Shown here piece after piece: positions 1 through 8,976 of a DNA stretch of 64,000 nt. The position numbers and the translations under genes are program-made. Within the stretch, counting starts at the first letter, position 1. Each line of letters starts with the position of its first letter. Source of the DNA: Pseudomonas delhiensis (GTDB lineage Bacteria > Pseudomonadota > Gammaproteobacteria > Pseudomonadales > Pseudomonadaceae); contig NZ_FZPC01000001.1 in NCBI RefSeq assembly GCF_900187975.1, positions 62,001 through 126,000 of the forward strand. The letters run 5' to 3'. Below the pieces are notes generated by a model that searched no databases, had not been told where the DNA came from, and saw nothing but the letters and a program-made list of their open reading frames with translations.

Positions 1-35
1 TGTGCTACCTTCTGGCGTATCCCCCGGAGGACGCC

Positions 36-326
36 ATGAAGCGCACCAACGCCCTGAACCTGCTGCAAAGCTGCAAGCCCGAGCTGGCCGAGCGCTTCGG
101 CGTGGTCCGGCTCGCCCTGTTCGGCTCCACCGTGCGCGATGCTGCCAGGCCGGACAGCGATGTGGACATCCTGGTGGCCTTCGACGGCCCCGCCACCTCG
201 GAACGCTACTTCGGTGTGCAGTTCTACCTGGAGGACCTGCTGGGCAGCAGCGTCGACCTGGTCACCGAAAAGGCCCTGCGCCCCGAACTGCGGCCCTTCA
301 TCGAGGCGGAGGCGGTGAATGTCTGA
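36..326 (+). CDS. mntA: MntA-type minimal nucleotidyltransferase (antitoxin)
   Basis: A 96-residue protein of the minimal nucleotidyltransferase family. The signature GSTVRDAARPDSDVDILVAF (about residues 31-50) is the GSx10DxD catalytic motif of MntA antitoxins, which inactivate the partner HEPN ribonuclease HepT by adding AMP to a tyrosine. The length is normal for the family and the gene looks intact. AGGAG-like sequence (cccggaggacgcc) precedes the ATG. The partner toxin downstream is only a remnant (see next entry), so this antitoxin is now an orphan. The function of an orphan MntA is unknown; family assignment is firm, biological role is inference. Confidence 0.85.
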   Translation: MKRTNALNLLQSCKPELAERFGVVRLALFGSTVRDAARPDSDVDILVAFDGPATSERYFGVQFYLEDLLGSSVDLVTEKALRPELRPFIEAEAVNV

Positions 327-441
327 GGCGTCCGGGCGCGTCTGGTACCCTGGCGCATGCTCGTCGCCACGCGCAACCGGCTGATCCACGGCTATCTCGG
401 CATCGACGACGATACGCTGTGGAGCATCGTCCGCGACAAGC
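319..441 (+). pseudogene. hepT: hepT (HEPN toxin) remnant, internally deleted and truncated
   Basis: An ATG at 319 overlaps the mntA stop (ATGTCTGA), the usual mntA-hepT junction, and opens with M-S-E-A. After about eight codons the frame no longer resembles HepT. From about 342, in another frame, the sequence reads VPWRMLVATRNRLIHGYLG, which is the C-terminal part of HepT with the RX4HXY motif (R-NRLI-H-G-Y), holding the ribonuclease residues and the AMP-acceptor tyrosine. About 60 codons between the two pieces are missing, and similarity stops near 441, just before a repeat element. The toxin cannot be made; it is a decayed module. Confidence 0.75.
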
Positions 442-483
442 GTAGCTGCGCCGTTGTTCCCGAACTCCGATGTTCCGGCCGGC

Positions 484-567
484 GGCGGATAACCGCGAAC
501 GGTTATGCGCCCTACGCAGGACACCGGCGGCGGCGTAGGGCGCATAACGCCTACGGCGTTATCCGCC
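484..567. repeat. REPIN-like inverted pair of REP hairpins
   Basis: A REP-like hairpin (GGCGGATAACCG, CGAA loop, CGGTTATGCGCC, then CTACG) at 484-516 is followed by an inverted variant at 535-567, so the two face each other across about 18 bases. The same unit recurs in many gaps of the window. The left copy starts about 40 bases after the end of the hepT remnant. No gene is seen between here and 753. Confidence 0.85.
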
Positions 568-610
568 GTTGCCCTCGGCCACCGATGTTCCGTTCCAGAA
601 AAGCACGGTC

Positions 611-747
611 GTAGGAGCGGATTTCATCCGCGATAACCCAAGCCACCGGCGCGATTCGCGGATGAGATCCGCTCCGCTGCCCCACCTGCGCCATTCCCAT
701 GTAGGAGCGGGCCCTGCGCGCGAATCGCGGGCAGGGCCCGCTCCTAC
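611..747. repeat. Two GTAGGAGCG-type inverted repeats
   Basis: Positions 611-674 hold GTAGGAGCGGATTTCATCCG with its inverted counterpart ending GGATGAGATCCGCTCC. Positions 701-747 hold a 47-base near-perfect palindrome that begins GTAGGAGCGGGCCCTG and ends CAGGGCCCGCTCCTAC. The second lies 6 bases beyond the stop of the minus-strand carboxypeptidase gene and could act as its transcription end or 3' mRNA shield, though it has no U-tract. Confidence 0.8.
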
Positions 748-753
748 AACCAG

Positions 754-2658
754 TCAGAACACCGTGCCAACCGGGTAGACGTAGGCATTCACGTCATGGA
801 AGGGCGTGCGCTGGTAGAACCATTCCAGCCGCGCATGCGGGTCCTTGGCGAAGGCCTTGTCGTCCTTCAGCTTCTTCTCGAACTCGGCCTTCAGCTGCGG
901 GTCCTCGGCGAGCATCTTGCGCGCCATGGGCTCCATCACGTATTCCTCCGGCTCCTCGGCGGACACCAGGGTGGCGTTGAAGAAGCCCCAGGACCAGAAG
1001 GAATCCGGGCTCTCGGCGGTCAGCAGGTTGATCGCCAGCACGCCCAGCGGCTGGTCGGTGTCGATCACCACCGAGCCGGCCGGGAAGGTCTGCAGGCGCT
1101 GGAACGGCTTGCCGGTGCCGCTGACCAGCAGGTGCCCCTCGTAGCCGGGGATTTCGTTGGCCGCGGCGCGGTCCGGCTCGAAGCCGCCGGCCAGCTTGAT
1201 GTCGTCCATGCGGTACAGGGTGACCTCGATGGCGGTCGGCTGCTCCAGGGTCTGCATGCGGATGCCGTGGGCCTTGAGCCGGGCGATGACCTCGCGCCAC
1301 TGCACCGGCACCACGTACTGCTTCGGCCGCCTGACCACCAGGTCGGGCACCGAGTTGTCGCTGATCGGTACCTGCAAGGTCTTCGGCTTGTTGCTCCAGA
1401 CAATGGTCCTGGCGCCGGTGATGGGCGACTGCTCGTAGTGGTAGTCGCCGACGACGAAGGGCGTGTGCTGCTCCTTGCCCGGCTTCCAGGTCAGGATCAC
1501 CTCCTTCTGCGCCTCCAGGCGCTCGCGGTCCTTGGCGATGGCGGCCTTGAGCGACCCGGCGTTGTCGCCGATCACCCGGAACATCGCCTTGAGCATCACG
1601 TAGTTGCCCAGCACCTGGGTTTCATACGGGTGCAGCGCGTGCTGCTCGATGAGGATCGAGGGCACGTTGCGGATGTCGCCGTACTGGTTGGAGAAGCGCG
1701 CAAGATCGGTGCGGTAGGGGTAGTAGCCCTTGGCCGGGTCCTGGTTGTCGTTGAGGCTGATGCACTCGTGAACCACGTGGCCGTCGCCTTCCAGTTCCTT
1801 GTACACCGGGCCGCGCATGACCTCGTCCATCCACTGGCTGGATGCCGGCGACCAGCCGTTGCCGTTGTGGCAGTAGGAGCTGTCGTAGGGGTACATGGCG
1901 CCGTCGGTGGAGTGGGTGTCGGCGAAGAAGCTCAGGTCGTACTGGTTGAACACCCAGGCGACGTTGCGGATTTCCGCGCTGTCGAGCTTGGTGAAGTCGC
2001 GGTTGAGGTTCAGGTTCAGGCCGTTGACGCGCCAGCCGGTGACCTCCGGGCCGTTCTGGTTGATGCGCCCGTAGGGGCTGCGGCGCAGGTCGCCATCGAC
2101 GTTCACGGTGGGGATGAAGAGGATGTTGACCTTCTCCAGCAACCCGGCCAGCGGCTTGCTCCCGGCGGTCATGTCGCGCAGCAGCATGAACATCGCATCC
2201 TTGCCGTTGGCCTCGCCGGGGTGGATCTCGGCCTCGACGAAGAGCGTCGGCTTGCCCGAGCCGTTCAGCCCGGCCGGCGATTTGTCGGCCTCGGTCGAGG
2301 CGGTCACCAGCAGCATCGGCTCGCCGCTGGCGCTCTTCTCCGGCAGCTCGCTCAGCAGCAGCCTGCCGCCGGAGGCATCGGCCAGCTTCTTCAGGTAGTC
2401 GCGGCTCTGCTGGTAGTCGCTGGTCTGCCGGAAGCCGCTGGACTCGGCCAGGGTGATCAGCGGGTCGTCGGGCCTGGCCAGGTAGCGGGTGCTGGCCAGC
2501 TTCTGCTCGAACATCGGCGGCAGGATGCGCTGCTTCGCCGCCGCCGGGTAGCCGCTGTCGTCGACGTAGCCGGGCGCCTGGGGCAACGCCGCCAGGGCCG
2601 GCAGGCTGCCGGCCAGCAGCAGCGCGGCGTACAGCGGGTGAAATCCTCGATGGCGCAT
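754..2658 (-). CDS. Secreted M14-family zinc carboxypeptidase
   Basis: A 634-residue protein. The ATG at 2658 follows a strong AAGGAGG site. Residues 1-24 form a signal peptide (basic start, hydrophobic core, ALA cleavage site), so it is exported. The M14 zinc site is visible: H146-P-G-E149 (HxxE), the third ligand H249 in ADTHS, and the likely catalytic E338 in LIEQH; NLNLNRDF near 215-222 fits the substrate-binding Asn/Arg region. After the catalytic domain (to about 360) come about 270 residues with no motif I recognise, so the protein is longer than classical carboxypeptidases. Likely role is trimming peptides or cell-wall peptides outside the cytoplasm. It diverges from the next gene; no operon partner is visible. 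Confidence 0.85.
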   Translation of the reverse strand: MRHRGFHPLYAALLLAGSLPALAALPQAPGYVDDSGYPAAAKQRILPPMFEQKLASTRYLARPDDPLITLAESSGFRQTSDYQQSRDYLKKLADASGGRLLLSELPEKSASGEPMLLVTASTEADKSPAGLNGSGKPTLFVEAEIHPGEANGKDAMFMLLRDMTAGSKPLAGLLEKVNILFIPTVNVDGDLRRSPYGRINQNGPEVTGWRVNGLNLNLNRDFTKLDSAEIRNVAWVFNQYDLSFFADTHSTDGAMYPYDSSYCHNGNGWSPASSQWMDEVMRGPVYKELEGDGHVVHECISLNDNQDPAKGYYPYRTDLARFSNQYGDIRNVPSILIEQHALHPYETQVLGNYVMLKAMFRVIGDNAGSLKAAIAKDRERLEAQKEVILTWKPGKEQHTPFVVGDYHYEQSPITGARTIVWSNKPKTLQVPISDNSVPDLVVRRPKQYVVPVQWREVIARLKAHGIRMQTLEQPTAIEVTLYRMDDIKLAGGFEPDRAAANEIPGYEGHLLVSGTGKPFQRLQTFPAGSVVIDTDQPLGVLAINLLTAESPDSFWSWGFFNATLVSAEEPEEYVMEPMARKMLAEDPQLKAEFEKKLKDDKAFAKDPHARLEWFYQRTPFHDVNAYVYPVGTVF

Positions 2659-2868
2659 GGGGGGCCTCCTTTCGCGGTGAGCCACGGCCCGGAGAACCTT
2701 AGACCATGATCCACACGGCCGAAGGGGCCGGTTGTCGCAGGCGTCATTCCGGGGTGGAATGACTACCCGAAGAAAGCTCGCTTGGCGCGGCGCAGGCTTT
2801 GGGCCGAAGATCGACGCGCCAGCGCGGCCTGGAAAGCCGCCGTCCCGACTTCCACAGGAGCCCGCACC

Positions 2869-4524
2869 ATGTCCGACCTCCCCGCCCGCAATGGCGGCCA
2901 GATCCTCGTCGAAGCCCTGCTGCGCAACGCGGTGGACACCGTCTACTGCATCCCCGGCGAAAGCTACCTGCCGGTGCTCGACGCCCTGCACGACGCGCGC
3001 GCGATCCGCACCATAGTCACCCGCCACGAAGGCGCCGCCTCGAACATGGCCGACGCCTACGGCAAGCTCACCGGGCGCCCGGGCATCTGCTTCGTCACCC
3101 GCGGGCCGGGCGCCACCCATGCGGCCAACGGCGTGCACACGGCCCGGCAGGACTCGACGCCGATGATCCTCTTCGTCGGCCAGGTGGAAAGCGCCTTCAA
3201 GGGCCGCGAGGCGTTCCAGGAGGTGGACTACCGGCAGATGTTCGGCGGCCTGGCCAAGTGGGTCACGGAGATCGACGACATCCGCCGCATCCCCGAGGTG
3301 GTCGCCCAGGCCTTCGCCGTGGCCCAGTCCGGGCGCCCCGGCCCGGTGGTGGTGGGGCTGCCGGAGGAAGTGCTGTTCGGCACCGCGCAGGTGACGGACG
3401 CGCCCGCCCCGCGCATCCCGCAGGTCGCCCCGCCGCTGGCCGCGCTGGAAGAGCTGCGCAGCCTGCTCGCCCGTGCGCGCAAGCCGCTGCTGATAGTTGG
3501 CGGCACCGGCTGGGACGAATCCGCGCGCCGCGCCCTGCAGCGTTTCGCCCGGGCCAACGAATTGCCGGTGGTGGCCTCGTTCCGCCGCCAGGACCTGTAC
3601 GACAACGACGACGCACAGTACGTCGGCCAGCTCGGCTTCGGCGCCTCGCCCAGGCTCACCGCACGGCTGCAGGAGGCCGACCTGCTGCTGGTGCTCGGCT
3701 CGCGCCTGAGCGAGACGCCCAGCGCCGGCTACACCCTGGTGCAAAGCCCGAACCCCGTCCAGACGCTGGTCCACGTCCACCCCGACGCCAGCGAACTGGG
3801 CCGCGTCTACCAGGCCGACCTGCCGATCCAGGCCAGCCTGCCGGCCATCGCCGCCGCCCTGGACGCCCTGCCGCCATTGGCCGAACGCCCCTGGACCGAA
3901 TGGACGGCAGAGGCCCGCGCCGACTACCTGGCCTACGCCACCCCGCCGGCCAGCCCGGCCGAGCTGCAGGGCGTGGACCTGGCCGCGGTGGTCGGCCACC
4001 TCGCCGAAACCCTCCCCGAGGACGCGGTCATCAGCAACGGCGCCGGCAACTACGCGGTCTGGGTGCACCGCTTCTACCGCTACCGCGCCGCCCGCAGCCA
4101 GCTGGCGCCCACCAACGGCGCCATGGGCTACGGCTTCCCCGCCGCCATCGCCGCCAAGCTGCGCGAGCCGCAGCGCGAGGTGGTGTGCTTCGCCGGCGAC
4201 GGCTGCTTCATGATGTACCCGCAGGAGCTGGCCACCGCCGTGCAGTTCGGCGCCGCGCTGATCGTCATCGTGGTCAACAACGGCATGCTCGGCACCATCC
4301 GCATGCACCAGGAACGCGAATACCCCGGGCGCATCTGCGCCACCGAACTGCACAACCCCGACTTCGTCGCCCTGGCCCAGGCCTTCGGCGCCCACGGCGA
4401 GCGGGTGGAGCGCACCGAGGACTTCGCCGCCGCCTTCCAGCGCGCCCGGGCCTGCGGCAAGCCGGCGCTGATCGAGCTGCGCACCGACCCACGGCAGATC
4501 ACCCCGGTGGCGCGGCTTCCCTGA
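2869..4524 (+). CDS. Thiamine-diphosphate-dependent enzyme, acetolactate synthase-like
   Basis: A 551-residue protein with the three-domain layout of the acetolactate synthase / benzoylformate decarboxylase superfamily. The N-terminal PYR domain carries the ThDP-activating glutamate (E54 in RHEGAASNMADAYG). The C-terminal PP domain carries the GDG...NN cofactor motif (GDGCFMMYP from about residue 443, VVNNGM near 470). An AGGAG site precedes the ATG at 2869. No small regulatory subunit gene lies nearby, so it is unlikely to be the main branched-chain acetolactate synthase; a decarboxylase or carboligase of unknown substrate is more likely. The SLC13 permease follows after 94 bases and might carry a related anion, but a perfect hairpin lies between the two genes. 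Confidence 0.8.
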   Translation: MSDLPARNGGQILVEALLRNAVDTVYCIPGESYLPVLDALHDARAIRTIVTRHEGAASNMADAYGKLTGRPGICFVTRGPGATHAANGVHTARQDSTPMILFVGQVESAFKGREAFQEVDYRQMFGGLAKWVTEIDDIRRIPEVVAQAFAVAQSGRPGPVVVGLPEEVLFGTAQVTDAPAPRIPQVAPPLAALEELRSLLARARKPLLIVGGTGWDESARRALQRFARANELPVVASFRRQDLYDNDDAQYVGQLGFGASPRLTARLQEADLLLVLGSRLSETPSAGYTLVQSPNPVQTLVHVHPDASELGRVYQADLPIQASLPAIAAALDALPPLAERPWTEWTAEARADYLAYATPPASPAELQGVDLAAVVGHLAETLPEDAVISNGAGNYAVWVHRFYRYRAARSQLAPTNGAMGYGFPAAIAAKLREPQREVVCFAGDGCFMMYPQELATAVQFGAALIVIVVNNGMLGTIRMHQEREYPGRICATELHNPDFVALAQAFGAHGERVERTEDFAAAFQRARACGKPALIELRTDPRQITPVARLP

Positions 4525-4560
4525 AAAGCGCCAAAGGCTTCGCTAAGCTGCATCGGGTCA

Positions 4561-4593
4561 AGGCATTGTTCCCCGCGACCGGGAACAATGCCT
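4561..4593 (+). promoter_or_regulatory. Perfect 13-bp inverted repeat before the SLC13 permease gene
   Basis: AGGCATTGTTCCC (4561-4573) and GGGAACAATGCCT (4581-4593) form a perfect 13-bp stem with a 7-base loop. It starts 36 bases after the ThDP-enzyme stop and ends 25 bases before the permease ATG. There is no U-tract, so a factor-independent terminator is unlikely. It could be an operator or a leader hairpin that separates expression of the two genes. Confidence 0.6.
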
Positions 4594-4618
4594 GCCGATT
4601 CGCCGGCTAAGGAAGCGC

Positions 4619-6451
4619 ATGAATCCGCAACTGCTCTGGGTCCTGTTCCTGCTCGCCACCGTGGTGGCGCTGTTCGTCCTCAACCGGCCGCGCATGGACG
4701 TGGTCGCCCTGCTGGCCATGGTGGCGCTGCCGCTGACCGGCGTGCTCAGCGTGCAGGAAGCGCTGGCCGGCTTCGCCGACCCCAGCGTGGTGCTGATCGC
4801 CGCGCTCTTCGTGATCGGCGAGGGCCTGGTGCGCACTGGCGTGGCCTACCGCATCGGCGAATGGCTGACGCACAAGGCCGACAGCGACGAGACGCGCCTG
4901 CTGGTGCTGCTGATGCTGGCGGTGGCCGGCCTCGGCTCGGTGATGAGTTCCACCGGCGTGGTGGCGATCTTCATCCCGGTGGTGCTCACCGTCGCCGCGC
5001 GCATGAACGTGGCGCCGGCGCGGCTGATGATGCCGCTGAGCTTCGCCGGGCTGATCAGCGGCATGCTCACCCTGGTGGCCACGCCGCCGAACATGGTGGT
5101 GCACAGCGAACTGGTGCGCGAGGGCGAGGCGGGCTTCGGCTTCTTCAGCTTCACCCCCATCGGCCTGGTGATCCTGGCCCTGGGCGTGGCCTACATGCTG
5201 GTGGCCCGGCGCTGGCTCGGCCACGGCGACGACAGCGCCGGCAACGCCGCGCAACGCCGCTCGCTGCGCGACCTGATCCGCGACTACCAGCTGGCCGGGC
5301 GCGAGCGCCGGCTGCGCATCCGCGCCGACTCCCGGCTGGCGGGCATGACCCTGGGCGACGTGCAGCTGCGCACCGAGCGCGGCACCAACGTCATCGCCAT
5401 CGAGCGCCTGGCGCGCTTCCGCCTGAAGATCCTCAGCCCCGGCGCCGAGGTGGTGCTGCAGGCCGGCGACGTGCTGCTGGTGGACATCTTCCAGCCGGGC
5501 ATCGACCTGCTGCAGCTCTACCACGAGTACGGCCTGGAGCCGCTGAGCCTGCACGGCGACTACTTCACCGAACGCGCCCACGAGGTGGGCATGGCCGAGG
5601 TGACCCTGCCGCCGGAATCCGCCCTGCTGGGCAAGAGCGTGCTGGAGCTGGGCTTCCGCAGCCAGTACGGGCTCAACGTGGTGGGCCTGCGGCGCAACCG
5701 CGAGGCCGTGGTGGACGGCCTGCTGGAGGCCAAGCTGAAGGTCGGCGACACCCTGCTGGTGGTGGGCGCCTGGAAGGACATCCGCCAGCTCCAGGGCCAG
5801 GGCCGCGACTTCCTGGTGCTGAGCCTGCCGGCGGAGGTGGACGAGGCCGCGCCGGCGGCCAGCCAGGCGCCCCACGCGCTGCTGGCCCTGGGGCTGATGG
5901 TGCTGCTGATGGTCAGCGGCCTGGTGCCCAACGTGCTCGCCGCGCTCATCGCCTGCCTGCTCATGGGCCTGTTCCGCTGCATCGACATGGACAGCGCCTA
6001 CCGCGCCATCCACTGGCAGAGCCTGGTGCTGATCGTCGGCATGCTGCCCTTCGCCCTGGCCCTGCAGAAGACCGGCGGCATCGCCCTGGCGGTGCAGGCG
6101 CTGGTCGGCGCGCTGGGCGGCGCCGGGCCCTACCTGATCCTCGCCAGCCTGTTCCTGCTCACCGCGCTGATCGGCCTGTTCATCTCCAACACCGCCACCG
6201 CGGTGCTGATGGCGCCGGTGGCCATCGCCACGGCCAAGGCCCTGGGCGCGCAGCCGGCGCCCTTCGCGATGATAGTCGCGCTGGCCGCCTCGGCGGCCTT
6301 CATGACGCCCATCTCCTCGCCGGTGAACACCCTGGTGCTGGGCCCGGGGCACTACCGCTTCGGCGACTTCGTGAGGGTCGGGGTGCCCTTCACCCTGCTG
6401 GTGATGATCGTCAGCGTGTTACTGGTACCCTGGCTGCTGCCGTTGTACTGA
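4619..6451 (+). CDS. SLC13-family anion permease with RCK_C (TrkA-C) domains
   Basis: A 610-residue inner-membrane protein of the DASS/SLC13 (CitT/ArsB fold) family, similar in plan to YfbS. Five to six hydrophobic segments fill the first ~195 residues, including the ATPPNMVV re-entrant motif (about 159-166). Two TrkA-C-like cytosolic domains follow (about 205-290 and 310-400), and a second membrane half ends the protein, with [15 protein letters not shown] near 525 as the second re-entrant motif. The substrate is not predictable; sulfate, dicarboxylates and other anions are known for relatives. It is followed after 17 bases by a winged-helix gene, probably co-transcribed. Confidence 0.85.
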   Translation: MNPQLLWVLFLLATVVALFVLNRPRMDVVALLAMVALPLTGVLSVQEALAGFADPSVVLIAALFVIGEGLVRTGVAYRIGEWLTHKADSDETRLLVLLMLAVAGLGSVMSSTGVVAIFIPVVLTVAARMNVAPARLMMPLSFAGLISGMLTLVATPPNMVVHSELVREGEAGFGFFSFTPIGLVILALGVAYMLVARRWLGHGDDSAGNAAQRRSLRDLIRDYQLAGRERRLRIRADSRLAGMTLGDVQLRTERGTNVIAIERLARFRLKILSPGAEVVLQAGDVLLVDIFQPGIDLLQLYHEYGLEPLSLHGDYFTERAHEVGMAEVTLPPESALLGKSVLELGFRSQYGLNVVGLRRNREAVVDGLLEAKLKVGDTLLVVGAWKDIRQLQGQGRDFLVLSLPAEVDEAAPAASQAPHALLALGLMVLLMVSGLVPNVLAALIACLLMGLFRCIDMDSAYRAIHWQSLVLIVGMLPFALALQKTGGIALAVQALVGALGGAGPYLILASLFLLTALIGLFISNTATAVLMAPVAIATAKALGAQPAPFAMIVALAASAAFMTPISSPVNTLVLGPGHYRFGDFVRVGVPFTLLVMIVSVLLVPWLLPLY

Positions 6452-6468
6452 ACGAACAAGGACGCCCC

Positions 6469-6765
6469 ATGGAAGCGAGCAAGACCAAGAGCAGTTTCTA
6501 CCGCCGCCTGTACGTCGCCTGGCTGGTGGACAGCGGCACGGCCAGCAGCGTGCCGGCGCTGATGGAAGCCACCGGCATGCCCCGCCGCACCGCCCAGGAC
6601 ACCCTGGCGGCGCTGGCCGACCTGGACATCGACTGCGTGTTCGAGCAACACGCCGGCGAGCGCAACAACGCCGGGCACTACCGCATCCGCGACTGGGGCG
6701 CCATCGACCCGCGCTGGATCGCGGCGAACCTTTCGAAGATCAAGGCGCTGCTGGGCTATCCCTGA
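6469..6765 (+). CDS. Small winged helix-turn-helix protein
   Basis: A 98-residue protein. Residues 15-60 (LVDSGTASSVPALMEATGMPRR and on) read as a winged helix-turn-helix: a helix, a turn at TGMPRR, then a recognition helix (TAQDTLAALADL). The rest gives a short wing and a C-terminal helix. Length matches a family of small DNA-binding proteins common in Pseudomonas. It starts 17 bases after the permease stop with AAGGACG upstream, so it may regulate or be co-expressed with the permease. The target is unknown. Confidence 0.65.
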   Translation: MEASKTKSSFYRRLYVAWLVDSGTASSVPALMEATGMPRRTAQDTLAALADLDIDCVFEQHAGERNNAGHYRIRDWGAIDPRWIAANLSKIKALLGYP

Positions 6766-6769
6766 CACC

Positions 6770-7112
6770 GCACCGTAGTCCGCAAGAACGTAGGGCGAAT
6801 AACGCTCCGCGTTATCCGCCGCTTGACCATGGCCCCAGGCCGCTCGGAGTCGAACTGGACGAGCCGCCCAGTTGGAACGCGGAGCCAACCAGGGCATGGG
6901 TGTAGCGGCGGATAACCGCGAACGGTTATTCGCCCTACGCCGGCACCGTGGTCCGCAAGAACGTAGGGCGAATAACGCTCCGCGTTATCCGCCGCTTGAC
7001 CATGGCCCCAGGCCGCTCGGAGTCGAACTGGACGAGCCGCCCGGTTGGAACGCGGAGCCGACGAGGGCATGGGTGTAGCGGCGGATAACCGCGAACGGTT
7101 ATTCGCCCTACG
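6770..7112. repeat. Tandem duplication of a 173-bp REPIN unit
   Basis: The gap between the winged-helix gene and rlmF is filled by two copies of a 173-base unit (about 6770-6942 and 6943-7112) that differ at only a few positions. Each unit is an inverted pair of the window's main REP hairpin: 6790-6820 (minus) with 6907-6939 (plus), and 6963-6993 with 7080-7112. About 85 bases of non-REP sequence separate the two members of each pair. No coding potential was found in it. Confidence 0.9.
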
Positions 7113-7196
7113 CCCAGGCAACCACCGCGCGGGACGCGCCAGACGAGGGGCATCTGTGGGAAAATCCCCCTCCGCTCCCCTGCCCCGCCGCCTGCC

Positions 7197-8186
7197 ATGC
7201 CCAAGCCGCCGAAACGCCCCGCCAAGCCGCAACCGCTGCGCGACCCCGCCGCGAAGAAGCCCGACCTGCTGCACCCGCGCAACCGCCACCAGGGGCGCTA
7301 CGACTTTCCCAGCCTGATCGCCGCCAGCCCCGAGCTGGGCGACTACGTGATCACCAACCCCTACGGCAAGCCCAGCATCGACTTCGCCGACCCGCAGGCG
7401 GTACGGGTGTTCAACCGCGCGCTGCTCAAGGCGCAGTACGGCATCGGCCACTGGGAGATCCCCGCCGACTTCCTCTGCCCGCCGATTCCCGGCCGCGCCG
7501 ACTACCTGCACTACCTGGCCGACCTGCTGGCCGAGGACAACGCCGGCAGCGTGCCGCGCGGCCCCGGCGTGCGCGTGCTGGACATCGGCGTGGGGGCCAA
7601 CTGCATCTACCCGCTGATCGGCCACCGCGACTACGGCTGGCGCTTCCTCGGCGCCGACATCGAGCCCGCCGCCCTGGCCTCGGCGCGCAACATAGTGCTG
7701 GGCAACCCGGGCCTGGCCGAGGCCATCGAACTGCGCCAGCAACCCGAGCCGCGGCACATCTTCCACGGCCTGCTGCACAGCGACGAACGCTTCCACGCCA
7801 GCCTGTGCAACCCGCCCTTCCACGCCTCGCCCGACGAGGCCCGCGCCGGCAGCCGGCGCAAGTGGAAGAACCTCGGCAAGCTCGACCCCTCGCGCAAGCT
7901 GCCGGTGCTGAACTTCGGCGGGCAGAGCAACGAGCTGTGGTGCGAGGGCGGCGAGATCGCCTTCCTCAGGCGCATGGCCAGCGAAAGCCGGGAGGTGGCG
8001 CAGCAGGTGCGCTGGTTCAGCTCGCTGGTGTCCAAGGCCGGCAACCTCGACGACTTCCGCCGCGCCCTGAAGAAGGCCGGCGCGCTGCAGGTGCGCACCG
8101 TGGACATGGCCCAGGGGCAGAAGCAGAGCCGCTTCGTCGCCTGGACCTTCCTCGACGCCGAGGCGCGCCGCGCCTGGTACGGCTGA
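7197..8186 (+). CDS. rlmF: 23S rRNA (adenine-1618-N6)-methyltransferase
   Basis: A 329-residue protein of the RlmF/YbiN family, which methylates A1618 of 23S rRNA using S-adenosylmethionine. The SAM-binding motif I is [16 protein letters not shown] (about 124-139), and the N6-adenine methyltransferase catalytic motif is NPPF (about 204-207). The basic, proline-rich N-terminus ([10 protein letters not shown]) is typical of the family. It stands alone after the repeat array; the downstream gene faces it. Confidence 0.93.
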   Translation: MPKPPKRPAKPQPLRDPAAKKPDLLHPRNRHQGRYDFPSLIAASPELGDYVITNPYGKPSIDFADPQAVRVFNRALLKAQYGIGHWEIPADFLCPPIPGRADYLHYLADLLAEDNAGSVPRGPGVRVLDIGVGANCIYPLIGHRDYGWRFLGADIEPAALASARNIVLGNPGLAEAIELRQQPEPRHIFHGLLHSDERFHASLCNPPFHASPDEARAGSRRKWKNLGKLDPSRKLPVLNFGGQSNELWCEGGEIAFLRRMASESREVAQQVRWFSSLVSKAGNLDDFRRALKKAGALQVRTVDMAQGQKQSRFVAWTFLDAEARRAWYG

Positions 8187-8729
8187 CTAGCGGATGAACT
8201 CGCGGCTGACGGCGCGGAAGGTCTCGCTGCCGGCGCGCTCCAGCCATTCGAAGGCGACCATCTCGCGGTTGACGATCACCGCGCCGGCCTGGCGCATGCG
8301 CTCCAGGGCCAGGGCCTTGTCCTCCGGGCGCCGCGAGCCGACCGCCTCGGCCACCACGTAGACCTCGCGGTCCTCGGCCAGCAGGCCGAGCACGGTCTGC
8401 AGCACGCAGACGTGGGCCTCGGTGCCGCACACCACGAACTGCCGGCGCTCGCCGCCGGGCAACTGCAGCAGGCCCGGGTCGGCCACCGCGGAGAAGGCGA
8501 TCTTCTCCAGGATGGCCTCGGCCGGCAGCTGCTCGCGCAACTGCGCCAGGGTCTGGCCCAGGCCCTTGCTGTACTGCTCGGTGGCCAGCGCCGGCACGCC
8601 CAGGCGCCGGGCCACGGCCAGCAGCCAGGCGCTGTGCTGCAATACCGCCTCGGCGTCGTGGATGGCCGGGAACAGGCGCTCCTGGATGTCGATGATGAGG
8701 AGGGTCGAGGTGGGGGCGTGGAGCAGCAT
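8187..8729 (-). CDS. Isochorismatase-family cysteine hydrolase
   Basis: A 180-residue cytosolic protein. The start at 8729 follows an AGGAG site. The isochorismatase-like fold is shown by TLLIIDIQERLF (catalytic Asp, about residue 14), a Lys near 88 (EKIAFSA) and the nucleophile Cys in VVCGTEAHVCVLQT (about 107-120, with the cis-peptide G-T-E). It resembles YcaC-type hydrolases more than true isochorismatases. The stop is adjacent to the rlmF stop (convergent). The substrate is unknown. Confidence 0.85.
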   Translation of the reverse strand: MLLHAPTSTLLIIDIQERLFPAIHDAEAVLQHSAWLLAVARRLGVPALATEQYSKGLGQTLAQLREQLPAEAILEKIAFSAVADPGLLQLPGGERRQFVVCGTEAHVCVLQTVLGLLAEDREVYVVAEAVGSRRPEDKALALERMRQAGAVIVNREMVAFEWLERAGSETFRAVSREFIR

Positions 8730-8862
8730 GGGGGTGTCTCCTGGGGGTGGTTCTTCTTTTTCGGCTTGCTGTGTGGGGGTGTCAACCGGGAAAGCAGGTC
8801 GACACAAACGCAGGGAAGAGAATGAGCAAAGGTGAAGCGCTGGAGCTGCGTCGAAGTCCGCT

Positions 8863-8884
8863 CCCTCTCCCTTCAGGGAGAGGG
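8863..8884. repeat. CCCTCTCCC palindrome repeat
   Basis: A 22-base perfect palindrome, CCCTCTCCCTT then CAGGGAGAGGG. It belongs to a second repeat family that recurs at 31089-31247, 32704-32875 and 34675-34713. Confidence 0.8.
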
Positions 8885-8927
8885 CAAGCGGGGTCACAGC
8901 ACACACTGTCGCCCACCTCCACACCCA

Positions 8928-8954
8928 AGAAAAAGGCCCCTGAACAAGGGGCCC
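8928..8954 (-). terminator. Rho-independent terminator of the Dps-like gene
   Basis: Read on the minus strand, a GGCCCC stem with a short loop and GGGGCC is followed by TTTTTCTT. It lies about 25 bases beyond the stop of the Dps-like gene and is a typical intrinsic terminator. Confidence 0.85.
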
Positions 8955-8976
8955 TCCTCTCTTCAGCCATGCACCC

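Noticed and set aside
2782-2868. Upstream extension of the ThDP-enzyme frame to 2782
   Set aside because: The ATG at 2869 has an AGGAG site and begins the family-like sequence; the extension (MARRRLWAEDRRAS) is not conserved-looking and overlaps the promoter gap.
8932-8962. Terminator for the isochorismatase-like gene
   Set aside because: The stem is followed by U residues only on the minus strand, downstream of the Dps-like gene; the hydrolase gene ends far away at 8187.
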